NCBI GenBank assembly: GCA_014904845.1
Contig: MU119867.1
Span: forward strand, 1 to 15,217
Direction: 5' to 3'
Source of the DNA: Acephala macrosclerotiorum
Lineage: Eukaryota > Ascomycota > Leotiomycetes > Helotiales > Mollisiaceae
Length of the DNA: 15,217 bases
Shown: one piece after another, positions 1 to 9,338 of the stretch
Layout: each line of letters begins with the position of its first letter
How positions within the stretch are numbered: the stretch's first letter is position 1
Translations under genes and position numbers: made by a program
Notes under the pieces: model-generated
Database searches by the model: none
What the model saw: the letters and a program-made list of their open reading frames with translations, nothing else
What the model was told of the DNA's origin: nothing

Positions 1-280
1 TATTTTGAATTTTATAATTATTTAATTTATAAAATCAAAAAAAAAAAATTTATTTCAATTTTAATATTTATAACTTTCGACGAACTTCGAAAATAATATT
101 AATTTATTAGTATTGTTTTCAAAATTTAATTATATAATTTTTATATTAAAATATTAATAAATTTTATATATTAACGAATTATAATAAAAAATAAAATAAA
201 ATCACTTTTTTAAATAATTAAATTAAATTAATTTTTATTATTTAAAAAAATTACTAATATAAATATAATATTAGTTTAAT
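1..280. other. Gene-free AT-rich decayed DNA
   Basis: No open frame, RNA gene or terminator is recognisable. The stretch is nearly all A and T with scattered CpG, for example a small cluster around 78-91, plus some surviving non-CpG C and G such as TCAC near 201-205. It is a little less purged of CpH sites than the DNA just to the right of the island at 281-330. It could be the end of another decayed repeat that continues beyond the window, but nothing in the window pairs with it at length. Confidence 0.7.
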
Positions 281-330
281 AGTCACGTGCGATACAAAGC
301 CAAATCGGGACTAGCGTCGCTTGTACTAGA
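281..330. other. GC-normal island inside AT-rich DNA
   Basis: The 40 bases 281-320 hold 22 G/C (55%), against roughly 5-20% nearby. Unlike the rest of the window, C survives here before A, T and C (CAC, TAC, GCC, CTAG), so this patch has escaped the mutation process or arrived after it. It contains the palindrome CACGTG at 284-289. A 5-bp inverted pair, TAGTC (280-284) and GACTA (309-313), encloses 24 bases, and AGCG-T-CGCT lies nearby at 313-321. The 8-mer ACGTGCGA (285-292) also occurs on the minus strand of the right LTR (7677-7670). I do not recognise it as a tRNA, 5S rRNA or transposon end. It could be a short insertion, an unmutated remnant or a protein-binding site. The island is certain; its identity is unknown. 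Confidence 0.75.
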
Positions 331-1230
331 ATTGAAATTATATTTTTCAATTTTTGCGCGTTTATTAAATTAATAATTTATAATCAATTAATAAATTATT
401 TAATTTATTTATTTATTTCGTTTTTAATTTATTATTAATAATAAATATTTTTAATAATACTAATAAAATCGTTAATTTTATAATATTAAAATAATTATAA
501 AAATTTATATTTAATATTAAATATTAAAAAAAAAATTTAAAAATAATATTAAATAAAAAAAAAAAAAAAATATTAAATTAATAAAATTATAATTTATAAA
601 AAAAAAATTTAAAAACGAATAAAATATATTTTAAAAAAATATTCAAATTAAAATAATTTCGAAATATTTTATTAAATTTTTTTATATTAATTTTTAAATT
701 TAAATTTTTATAAATTATATTCGATAAATTTTTTTTATTTATAATAAATTTTTTTAATATATTAAATAAATTATTATTATTTGTTTTATTATTAATAAAA
801 ATTTATTAATTTATTAAATATTTAAATTTTTATTTAATATTTTATTATTATTAATTATTTTAAAATTATAATAATATAAAATTATATTATTTAATTATAA
901 ATACAATAAAAATTATTATATTTAATTTAAACAAATTAAAATATTATTTAAATTTAATATAAAAAAAAAATTTATTTTTATTTTTAAAAAAATATATTAA
1001 AATTATTTTAATAATTATATTATTTATAAATAATTAATAATTAATTTATTATATTATTAAATTTTTTTATTTTATTAAAATAATTCGAATTTAATATTAA
1101 TATTTATATTATTTTTTCGAAATATAATATTTTTAATTAAATATTTTTTACGTTTATTAACGTTTTTATAAATTTATAATATTATTAATATATTAAATAT
1201 AAATCGAATATTAAATATTTACATATATTT
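331..1230. other. Gene-free, strongly decayed AT-rich DNA
   Basis: Apart from the GCGCG at 356-360, this 900-bp stretch is A/T with rare G/C, mostly in CpG. Runs of A, T and alternating AT dominate and stops are dense in all frames. I see no repeat unit, RNA gene or coding remnant. It is the left flank of the LTR element and looks more completely decayed than the element itself. Confidence 0.7.
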
Positions 1231-1235
1231 AATAT
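1231..1235. repeat. Left target-site duplication of LTR element
   Basis: The five bases AATAT directly outside the left LTR are repeated exactly at 7705-7709 directly outside the right LTR. Five bases is the usual duplication length for LTR-retrotransposon integrases. In DNA this rich in A and T a five-base match has a few percent probability by chance. LTR similarity also trails on to about 1229, so the left boundary may be off by a few bases. Confidence 0.55.
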
Positions 1236-1450
1236 TATTAGAAATATTAAAAATTACTAATAATAATTAATCGAACGTACGTAAATTTTTTTTTGAATTT
1301 TAATATATATATTAATTTATAATTTATTTTAATTATTTAAAAAACGAAATTCGAAATATAAAAATTCTATTTCGAAAATAAAAATAAAATAATATTAATT
1401 ATATACAAATTCAAATTGTACGTAAATATTATATAATATTTATTTTAATA
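1236..1450. repeat. Left LTR (215 bp), more decayed copy
   Basis: It aligns to 7490-7704 over its whole length with no indel: 185 of 215 bases are identical, and of 30 differences 28 are transitions. In 25 of those 28 this copy has A or T where the right copy has G or C; only 3 go the other way. Four CpGs of the right copy are also lost here (TA at 1308-1309, CA at 1406-1407, CA at 1412-1413, TG at 1417-1418). The palindrome ATTATATAAT is identical in both copies. The right boundary is sharp at 1450; the left could lie anywhere from 1229 to 1239. Confidence 0.85.
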
Positions 1451-1655
1451 TTAATAATTTTTTTTTATTGTAAAAATATTATTATTTTTAACAATTTAAA
1501 CAAATAAAAAATTTTTTTTTATTATATATTATAAATATATAAAACTCGTTAATTTTAATACAAATAAAAATATTAAAAAAATAAAAATCATATAATTAAA
1601 TATTAAAAATAATATTAATTTATTAATATTATTTTTAAAATTTATTGAAATTTAT

Positions 1656-1700
1656 AAATTTCAAATTTAAAAAAAAAAATTTATTTTTAATTTGAAATTT
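1656..1700. repeat. Inverted repeat, 12-bp arms
   Basis: The arms AAATTTCAAATT (1656-1667) and AATTTGAAATTT (1689-1700) are perfect reverse complements separated by 21 A/T-rich bases. Each arm carries one C or G, so the pairing is slightly more informative than an A/T-only palindrome. Function is unknown; it may be chance in such DNA. Confidence 0.5.
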
Positions 1701-1726
1701 CAAATAATAATAATATTAAAATAAAT

Positions 1727-1791
1727 ATTTTTTTATTTATTTTTTTTATTTATTTTTTTTATTTTTATTTTTTTAATTTATTTTTTTATTC
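1727..1791. repeat. T-rich low-complexity tract
   Basis: The plus strand is runs of T broken by single or paired A, with no G or C, near the left inner end of the LTR element. It may be a slippage-expanded tract. The interruptions make it a poor polypurine tract for the minus strand. Confidence 0.6.
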
Positions 1792-3323
1792 GTATTTTAA
1801 AATAATTAATATTTAAAAATTTATTCAAAGTTTTATTAAAAATTAATTTTATTATAACGTTTATTAAATTGTTTTAATTATTAATTTATTTAATTTTTTA
1901 TAATTTTTTTTATTCGTATAATTATCGTAAGATTATAATATCGATTATTAAACGCTTTTTTTTAATCGTTTCAAATTTAATTAAATACTCGTAAAATAAA
2001 TATAAATTGATATATACAATAATCGAAATATTAAAAAAAACGAATTATTTTACGATTATATTTATAGTAAATTCAATTATTATTATTATATTAATTTTTT
2101 TTACTATTTTATAAATCTTTAAAATTAATACGTTTCTAGTAATTCGTTTGTTTTTAATAAAATGATAATAAATAAATAAATTTTTAATTTTAAATTTTTC
2201 GTTATTTTTTTTGTTTTTATTTGTAAAAACGATTTCATATTTAATTTAAAAATTGAAATTTTTATTATTTACAAACGATCTATCGATAAAAACAAAAATT
2301 TTTATTATTAATAAATTTAAAACGATATATTTAAATTCTCGATTTAAATTTTTAATTTATTATTTCAATTTTTTATTTAATATAATAATTTTAATTTCGA
2401 TCGAATTTTAATATTAAATAATAATAAATAAATTGAAAATTGTTTCGAATTAACAAATTATAACGATATAAATATTTCGAGTATATTATTTTTTATATTT
2501 AATTTATAAATTTATTAATTTGAAATTTATTAATTTTAATTTTTTATTTTAATTTTCTTATTACAATTAAATTATTTTCTTATATTGAATTAATATATAT
2601 TTATTAAAAATCAATAAAGTTTTTAATATAAAAATTATTTTAAATTTTATTATAAATTTTATTTTTTTAAATTAATTTTTCTCGAAAATAAAAAACTTTT
2701 TTTTTATTAATATAAATATATTATTCGTTTATATTTTAATAATATTAAATATTTTTTTTTTCAATTATAATTAAAAAATAAAAATCGTATATAAATATAA
2801 TTATTAATAGTTTTTTTTATAGTATTTATAATACGTAATTTATTAGTATATTTCTATTTTTATTATTTTATATAATAATTTTAAAATTATTATAATAATA
2901 TTCAATAAATAAAAATAATAAATTTATTTTAATAAATACGCGAATATCAATTGCTAAAAATTGATTATCGATTATATATAAATTTGAATAATATTATGAA
3001 ATTATATTTTGATTATTTTATCTAGAAATTGAACTAAAAAAAATATTAATACAATAATAATTTATTAATTAATTCTTTAAATAATCGAAAATTATATCAA
3101 AATTATTTCTTTCTTTTTATTAATATACTTTTAAATTATTAATTTTAATTTTTCGTACGAATTATCGATAATTTTATTTTTGATCTTATTAATTAATTTT
3201 AAATTAAAAATACGAATTTTAACGTATTTAATAAAATCGAATTTAACGAATTAAAAAAAGTTTCTACGATCAAATTATCGATTTCTCTTTATTAAAATTT
3301 TTCGAACAATATTTCGAATATAA

Positions 3324-3348
3324 TAATTACGTTTTTTTTTCGTAATTA
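3324..3348. repeat. Hairpin with T9 loop
   Basis: TAATTACG (3324-3331) and CGTAATTA (3341-3348) are perfect 8-bp inverted arms around nine T. It lies inside the LTR element. No T-run follows the stem in terminator position, and the organism appears eukaryotic, so I do not call it a terminator. Confidence 0.5.
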
Positions 3349-4192
3349 CAATAAGAATTTTTTATCAATTTTTTTTTTGTTTATTATAAACGTTATAAAT
3401 ACTTTATTTTCGTTTTTAATAATAATAATAAACGTATTATCGAAATTTCTATTATTATTATTATTATTTTCAACGAATTAATAATATTTACTTTATCGTA
3501 GTTTTTTATTAAATATTTTTTTATTATTATATAATTTTTTTAATCGTTTTCGATTATATTATTCTATTAGTAATTTATTATTTAAATTTTTTTAATTTAA
3601 TTCGTCGAACGAAAAAAATATAAAAAATAATTTTTTACTAATAATCTCTTTATAAAACACTTTTTCTATATAATACGATTTAATTACTATTGAACGAAAT
3701 TTAATCGATTTATAAAATATATTAATCGTATATATTTTTTCGTTTATTATTAATAGTTTATATAAATTCTTTTAAAAAAATATTTTTTATTAAATGTATA
3801 CATTTAAAAAAATTAATCAATTTAAAATAAATCTTGTATTCAAATTATTTCTTATTGTAAACGCGTTTATAATTTAACGTTTAACGTATAAATATTGTAT
3901 TTTTTTAATAATTGCGCGAATTATTTTAATTTTTTTAATTACTAATAAAAATAGCGCATTTTTACTAATTATTTTAAAATATATTTCAAAAACTAATAAC
4001 GTAAATATAATCTCGTTTAATTTTATTAAATCGTTTATTATTTTAATTATTATTTGTAAAATCAATTTTTTATTAATTTATTTATTAATAAACTCGTTTT
4101 AAATAATCTTATAAATTCGTCGTAATAAAATGTAATATTTTTTTATTTTCTTTATATTATTATAAATTTCAACAAATATTTTTTTAATTTCG

Positions 4193-4211
4193 ATTATTAT
4201 TATTATTATTA
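4193..4211. repeat. (ATT)n microsatellite
   Basis: Six uninterrupted ATT units plus one base. Shorter runs of the same kind occur inside the element at about 3420-3430 and 3451-3470. Confidence 0.65.
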
Positions 4212-6882
4212 TATATTATTAAAATTCTATAAACGAAATTTTTTTTCTTGTATTATAAACGAAATAATCTAATAATTTTTAATATATATCGATTTAATAT
4301 ATTCAAAAATATTCTATATTATTTTTATAAATATATTTTTTAAGAATTTAATTATTTAAAATATTGTTATTAAATTTATTATTTATAATATCAATTTTCT
4401 ATTTAAATATAAAATATTAATAATAATAAAATAATTAAACTTATAATTATCTTATAAAATAAATTTAAATTTTTCAAATAATTTATTATATATTTAATAA
4501 TAATAATAATATTTAATAAAATATTAAATATATTTAATATTTATATTGTAATTTACACGTTAAACTTTTTTTAATAAACGTCGTATTAATAAATATTCGA
4601 ATTATTAATATAATTATTATAGTTCAATTTTAATAAAATAATTTTAAATTAAATTCTTTTTTTATTAATATAATAATATTTATAAATAATTCTATTTTTT
4701 TACGATTAAAATAATTTTATTTTTTTAAATTAAAACGGTTTTAAAATTATTAAATTTTATTTTTATTTTATTTATATTTTAAATACAAAATAAAAATAAT
4801 ATATTTATAAAAACAATATAAAATACAATAATACTCAAAAGTATATTAATTTAAATTGTTTTTTGTAATAATATTATTTTTTTATTAAATCGAATTTTAT
4901 AAATATTAATCATTAATATATTTAATTAAATTTTATTATCGATTTTTTATAATATTTGAAATTATAATTAATCGATTATTAATATTTTTATAATATTATT
5001 ATTTAATATAATCTCTTAAAAAACTTTAAACGAATATCAATTTTTAAACGTAAATATTAAATTTTTATTGAATTATTATAAAAACAAATTAAATATTTTT
5101 TTTTTATAATAATATAATAAATAAATTAATCGTTTAAAATAATTACTATTTAAATATTATTAATTTCTTTAAATTTAATAAAATAAATTTTATTTCTATT
5201 TTCTATTTTTATATTTATTAATAATTAATCGATTTTTTCAATTTTATTATTCTTTGAAAAAAATTTTAAATTTTTATATTTAATAATAAATTATTATAAT
5301 ATTATAATTAATAATATATTAAATATATTATTGAAATTTAAAATATATTTATTATCGTTTTTTTATTATATATTTTATTAATTAATAATTTGATTTATTA
5401 TAAATATAATATTTTTTTTAATAGAATTTTTTTTAATAATTACAATTCGTATAATAATTATTATTATTTCGAAATAGTTTTCTATTTTTTTTATTAAATC
5501 GAAAAAATCGAAAAATTGAAATTAATTTATATTTATATTTTTTATTACGTTTTTCGTATATTTAATCGATTTAATTTTAATCGATTTTATTATAATTTTT
5601 TTAGTTTTTTTAAAAATTGCAATCGAAATTATTATTATATTATTACGCTTTTTGTAAATACATCGTAAAATTGATCGCAAATCGTAATTCGATATAAATA
5701 CTTTTAAATATATTTATAAATTTATAAAATACAAAATTATATTTTATATAATATTCATTCGATAAATTATATTAAATTATATTAAATTTATTAGAATTAA
5801 TCGAAAAATAATTAAAAATATTTTATTTTTATTTTTAATTAATTATTAATAATAATTCGTAGTAATATCGTTTTTTTATAAAAATATATACAATTATTAA
5901 TTTTCGTTCGTTTTAAAATATATTTAAACTCTATTTATTATTATTATAAAATTATAGTTTTTTCTCGCGATTTTATTATAATAAAATAAATTCGTACAAT
6001 TTTTAAATATAATAAAAAATATTTTATTATATTAATTTTTTAATAATTTAATTTTAAAATAATAATCGTAAAAAATTTATAATTTAATATTAAAAATATT
6101 GAACAATTTTTTATTGTATTTTTTATTATTATTAATATATATTTTTATTAAATTCGTAAACAATTTTATTAATATATTTTATAGAAATTAAAAATTATTA
6201 TATTAAAAATTATTGTTTAATCGAGTATTTTAATTATAATTTATATTTTTTTAATTTTATAAATTATTTTATTAATATATTAATTAATAAAATTATCGAA
6301 TTAAAAATTAAATATTTAAAAATTATATATTAAAATATTATATATTTAAAATTTGAATTTTATAAAATTAAATATTTAAAATATTTTGAATTTAAAAATA
6401 TTATAATCGTAAAAATAAATTGTTTTAAAAAATAATATTTTTATTTCGAGCGATTTTTTTTCGATTTTATTTGAATTTAAAATAAAATGCGTTTTATTAA
6501 ATTGTTATTTTATTTTCAATTTATTCGTAGTATTTTTTTTTATTTGTAATAATATTTATAAATAATTTCGTAATTCGTTTTTTATTTTTCGATATTTATA
6601 TTTTTTATTCGTATAAAATTTTTTGTAAATTTCAAATAAAAATTAATATTTTTTTAATAAATGTTTTTTTTGTTTATTTATTGAATTTATAGTATTTAAA
6701 ACTAAATATAATAAAAATATTTATTATTATTTTATTTAAATTTTTATTTTATATATTAATTAATAAATTTTATATTTTTTTTTTAATTTCGTATTTTATT
6801 TCTTTAAATACTATTGTAAATAATTTTACAAGTAATTTGAGTATTTTAATTATATTAAATAACGAAAGCGAATAAAAGAATA

Positions 6883-6926
6883 AATATAAAAACGAATATA
6901 AAAACGAATATAAAAACGAATAAACG
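6883..6926. repeat. 12-bp tandem repeat, three copies plus partial
   Basis: AATATAAAAACG occurs at 6883-6894, 6895-6906 and 6907-6918 with no mismatch, followed by a shortened AATAAACG at 6919-6926. The period is four codons. In one plus-strand frame it reads Asn-Ile-Lys-Thr repeated, in a local open stretch of about 35 codons, so it could be the remnant of a coding repeat in the element. It could equally be plain slippage. The strand here is unusually rich in A and G relative to the rest of the element. Confidence 0.7.
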
Positions 6927-6976
6927 TTTTCAAAGAATAAATATTTTCAATGAATATTTGATTGAATATTTGTAAT

Positions 6977-6997
6977 AAACGTTTTTATAAAACGTTT
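6977..6997. repeat. CpG-containing hairpin, 9-bp arms
   Basis: AAACGTTTT (6977-6985) and AAAACGTTT (6989-6997) are perfect inverted arms around the 3-base spacer TAT. The core AAACGTTT is itself a palindrome. It lies in the less decayed right part of the LTR element. Confidence 0.55.
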
Positions 6998-7158
6998 TTC
7001 GATAGTAGTTTATAAAAGTTTTATGTAATTGTAATTTAGTATCGATATATTGTTCGATCGATTAATTCGAAGTTGTAAAATATAAATATAATCGAAATAA
7101 AAAATAGAAAATAATATTGATTTAATACGATATTTAAAATTAAACAATAAATATAATA

Positions 7159-7208
7159 ATTCAATTAATTACTTGATTGAATTTTTCGTAAAATAATATT
7201 GTTTTACG
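7159..7208. repeat. Two adjacent short hairpins near the right LTR
   Basis: ATTCAAT (7159-7165) pairs with ATTGAAT (7176-7182). Immediately after, CGTAAAA (7187-7193) pairs with TTTTACG (7202-7208). Both have perfect 7-bp arms, and both sit about 280-330 bp inside the right LTR. They may be structured leader or trailer sequence of the element, but short inverted repeats are frequent in DNA of this composition. Confidence 0.4.
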
Positions 7209-7489
7209 TAATAAATATAAACTTGAATTGATTTTTTAAAAGTTCGAACTTTTCTATAATTGATTTTTTTAAATTCTCGAAAAATAATTAAATATTTTAA
7301 TCTCGTTTCTATAAAAAAAAAAACAATAAAACTTTTCTATAGTTTAATAATTTCTAGCGATTTTCAATCGAGATTCTTTAGTACTTTTTATAATAAATTT
7401 ATTAATACTTTTAATTTATTGTATTTCGTTTCTTTTAATAAATTTTTATTAATTCGTAATTGAAAACAATTATTAATTAGTATTAATAT

Positions 7490-7704
7490 TAATAGAAATA
7501 TCAAAAGTTATTAATAATAATTGATCGAACGCACGTAAAACTTTCTTTAGATTTTAATATACGTATTGATTTATAATTCATTTCAATTATTTAAAAAGCG
7601 AAACTCGAGATATAAAAATTTTACTTCGAAAATAAAAATAAAACAATATTAATTATATGCGAATTCGAGTCGCACGTAAATATTATATAATATTTATTTT
7701 GACA
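7490..7704. repeat. Right LTR (215 bp), less decayed copy
   Basis: This is the direct-repeat partner of 1236-1450. It keeps G or C at 25 sites where the left copy has A or T, and is the better guide to the ancestral LTR. Within it the 10-mer CGCACGTAAA occurs twice, at 7530-7539 and 7671-7680, which could be a duplicated promoter or factor-binding element. The A/T palindrome ATTATATAAT (7682-7691), a possible TATA-like site, is fully conserved between the LTRs. The copy ends in GACA at 7701-7704; the CA terminus is typical of LTRs. Confidence 0.85.
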
Positions 7705-7709
7705 AATAT
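7705..7709. repeat. Right target-site duplication of LTR element
   Basis: AATAT, identical to 1231-1235, begins at the first base after the right LTR. The LTR end here is sharp, because the two copies stop aligning at once. Confidence 0.55.
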
Positions 7710-8122
7710 ATAATATTTTTATATAAATTAATAATATATTTTTAAATATATATAAAAAAAAAAAAAATTCGTAATATATTATTTAATATATTATTATAAT
7801 TTTTTTATATATATATTTTTTTTTGTATTTAATATTATTTATTATTATTTTAATAAAAAAATATTTTTAAATTCGTTTAATTAAAATAATAAAATATTTA
7901 ATTTTATATAAAATTATAATTTAATTAATATTTAAAATATTATTATAATAAATAATTTATATATATTATATAAAAAATTATTTATATATTTATTTAAATA
8001 ATTAAAATATTTTAATAAAAAAAAATATAAAAACTTTTAAAAAAACTCGAAATAAAATATAAAATTATAATAAAATAAAATTTTTAATAAAATTTTTTTT
8101 ATTAAATTATTATTATTAATTA

Positions 8123-8139
8123 ATATATATATATATATA
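8123..8139. repeat. (AT)n microsatellite
   Basis: Seventeen bases of uninterrupted alternating A and T. Confidence 0.65.
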
Positions 8140-8808
8140 ATAATAAAAATTTTATATATTATATTAATCGTATTAAAAAATTCTATTATTATAATTAATA
8201 ATTAATTATTTTATTTAAATATAAATATATTATTATAAAAAAAATTAAATAAAATATATATATTTTTAAATTTGAAAATTTAAAAATTATAAATTAAAAA
8301 ATAAATAAAATTATTAATATTTTTTAATTTTTATAATTATTTTAAAATCGTTTAAAAAAAATTTTTTAATATTATTTATATATAATAAATTTTATTTCAA
8401 AAAAAAAAAAAATTCTATTTTTATATATTTAAAAATATTATTAATATAAAAAAATTGAAATAATTAAAAATAAATTCAAATAATTAAAATTAAATTAAAA
8501 TTGTTTATAATAATTAAATATTTAAAAATTTTAAAAAATTTATTTTTAATTATATAATAAAAAAATCAATAAAATTATTAATATAAAATTTTAAATAATA
8601 TTTTTAAAATAATAATTTAAAATTAAATTTTAAAAATTTAATTAATTTTAATATATATTTAATATTTAAATATATTATATTTTAAATTTAAAAATAATTA
8701 AATATAATATTATAAATATTTAATTTTTTAAAATTAATTTTATAATCGATAAATTTTTAAAAAATTATAATAAAAAAAATAAAATATTTTTTTCGTATTA
8801 AAAAAAAA

Positions 8809-8834
8809 ATTCGTTTATCGATTTATAAACGAAT
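8809..8834. repeat. Hairpin, 10-bp perfect arms
   Basis: ATTCGTTTAT (8809-8818) and ATAAACGAAT (8825-8834) are perfect reverse complements around CGATTT. A further ATAAACGA follows at 8841-8848, so the right arm is partly repeated. Each arm contains a CpG. It may be the residue of a terminal or subterminal inverted repeat, but I found no partner element. Confidence 0.55.
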
Positions 8835-8878
8835 CAATTAATAAACGATTTTTTTATTTTTATTCGACGTATATTTTA

Positions 8879-8911
8879 TTTCGTAAATTTTATAAAAACG
8901 TTTTTACGAAA
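8879..8911. repeat. Hairpin, 9-bp perfect arms
   Basis: TTTCGTAAA (8879-8887) and TTTACGAAA (8903-8911) are perfect inverted arms around 15 A/T-rich bases with one CpG. It lies only 45 bp from the hairpin at 8809-8834. Confidence 0.5.
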
Positions 8912-9028
8912 AATTATAAAATTTTTAATTTTAATAATTTATTTAATTTATTTTTATTTTAAATTTTAAATTACAATTTTTTAAAATCTTCGTTTTTTAT
9001 ATTAAATTATTATAATTAATTTAATCGA

Positions 9029-9338
9029 TTTATTTAATATATAATTTTAATATTTAAAATAAAAACGTATTTTCAATAAAATTTTATATTAAAAAAATAA
9101 TATTAAATTTTTTTTTTAAAATTTTTTTTTTTATATTTAATTATTATAATCGATTTAATTAATTTAAATTATTTTATTTAATATATAATTTTAATATTTA
9201 AAATAAAAACGTATTTTCAATAAAATTTTATATTAAAAAAATAATATTAAATTTTTTTTTTAAAATTTTTTTTTTTATATTTAATTATTATAATCGATTT
9301 AATTAATTTAAATTATTTTATTTAATATATAATTTTAA
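9029..9338. repeat. Perfect 144-bp tandem duplication (2.1 copies)
   Basis: Bases 9031-9174 and 9175-9318 are identical by direct reading, and the match continues about 20 bases into a third unit (to 9338). The period was checked at two internal marks: the CpG in AAAAACGTA (C at 9066 and 9210) and in ATCGATT (C at 9151 and 9295), both 144 apart. A diverged partial version of the unit's end is visible just upstream at about 9000-9030. Each unit carries one non-CpG C (TTTTCAATA). The lack of any difference shows recent duplication compared with the decay of the surrounding DNA. Confidence 0.9.

Larger units (their letters stand above)
1451..7489. pseudogene. Decayed internal region of LTR element, no intact gene
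   Basis: This 6.0-kb interior should have held gag and pol, but no conserved domain can be read. In-frame stops, expected when CAA, CAG, CGA and TGG codons are transition-mutated, are everywhere. Decay is uneven. Near the left LTR (about 1451-1800) it is almost pure A/T with a T-rich tract, while 6840-7480 keeps far more G and C (14 of 60 in 7021-7080, for example). The longest open stretches are about 63 codons on the minus strand (4065-3874) and 67 codons on the plus strand (7260-7463). Both are low-complexity, and neither matches a retroelement motif I trust. Short tandem and inverted repeats are listed separately. Confidence 0.65.
1236..7704. mobile_element. Decayed LTR retrotransposon, 6469 bp
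   Basis: Two equal-length direct repeats (1236-1450 and 7490-7704) sit 6254 bp apart, the right size for a full Ty1/copia or Ty3/gypsy element, and are flanked by matching AATAT. They align without a gap, with 28 transitions and 2 transversions. The repeat begins TA (possibly TG before decay) and the right copy ends in CA, the usual LTR termini. The interior has more surviving non-CpG C and G than either flank, which marks the element as a distinct, later insertion. No gag, protease, integrase, reverse transcriptase or RNase H frame survives: stops are dense in every frame. Superfamily and orientation are undecided. Excess C over G on the plus strand around 3000-4300 weakly hints at minus-strand coding. 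A minus-strand primer-site-like string next to the right LTR points the same way but is weak. The element must be non-autonomous. Confidence 0.8.
7710..9028. other. Gene-free, very strongly decayed AT-rich DNA
   Basis: Only a few G/C survive and most are CpG. From about 7740 to 8750 there are long stretches of pure A/T. A 17-base alternating AT run lies at 8123-8139. Two CpG-bearing hairpins at 8809-8834 and 8879-8911 are listed separately. No open frame or RNA gene is visible. Confidence 0.7.

Noticed and set aside
281..330. GC island as a tRNA or 5S rRNA gene
   Set aside because: Too short, with no cloverleaf arms, no T-loop-like GGTTCGA box and no match to the 5S rRNA sequence I know.
3324..3348. 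Hairpin with T-run as a bacterial intrinsic terminator
   Set aside because: The T-run is in the loop, not after the stem, there is no upstream gene, and the stem is A/T-rich.
3874..4065. 63-codon minus-strand open frame, considered as a remnant of Ty1/copia reverse transcriptase
   Set aside because: Spacing and a few residues loosely resemble the start of a copia RT domain, but the alignment needs insertions and several changes that C-to-T mutation cannot produce. Downstream residues and the catalytic motif could not be found.
7260..7463. 67-codon plus-strand open frame
   Set aside because: TTG start, low-complexity F/I/K/L/N/S composition, no motif. It lies at the inner edge of the right LTR and is consistent with chance.
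8123..8139. AT run as a replication origin or telomeric repeat
   Set aside because: A simple dinucleotide run. A/T-rich words resembling yeast origin consensus occur everywhere in this window and carry no information.
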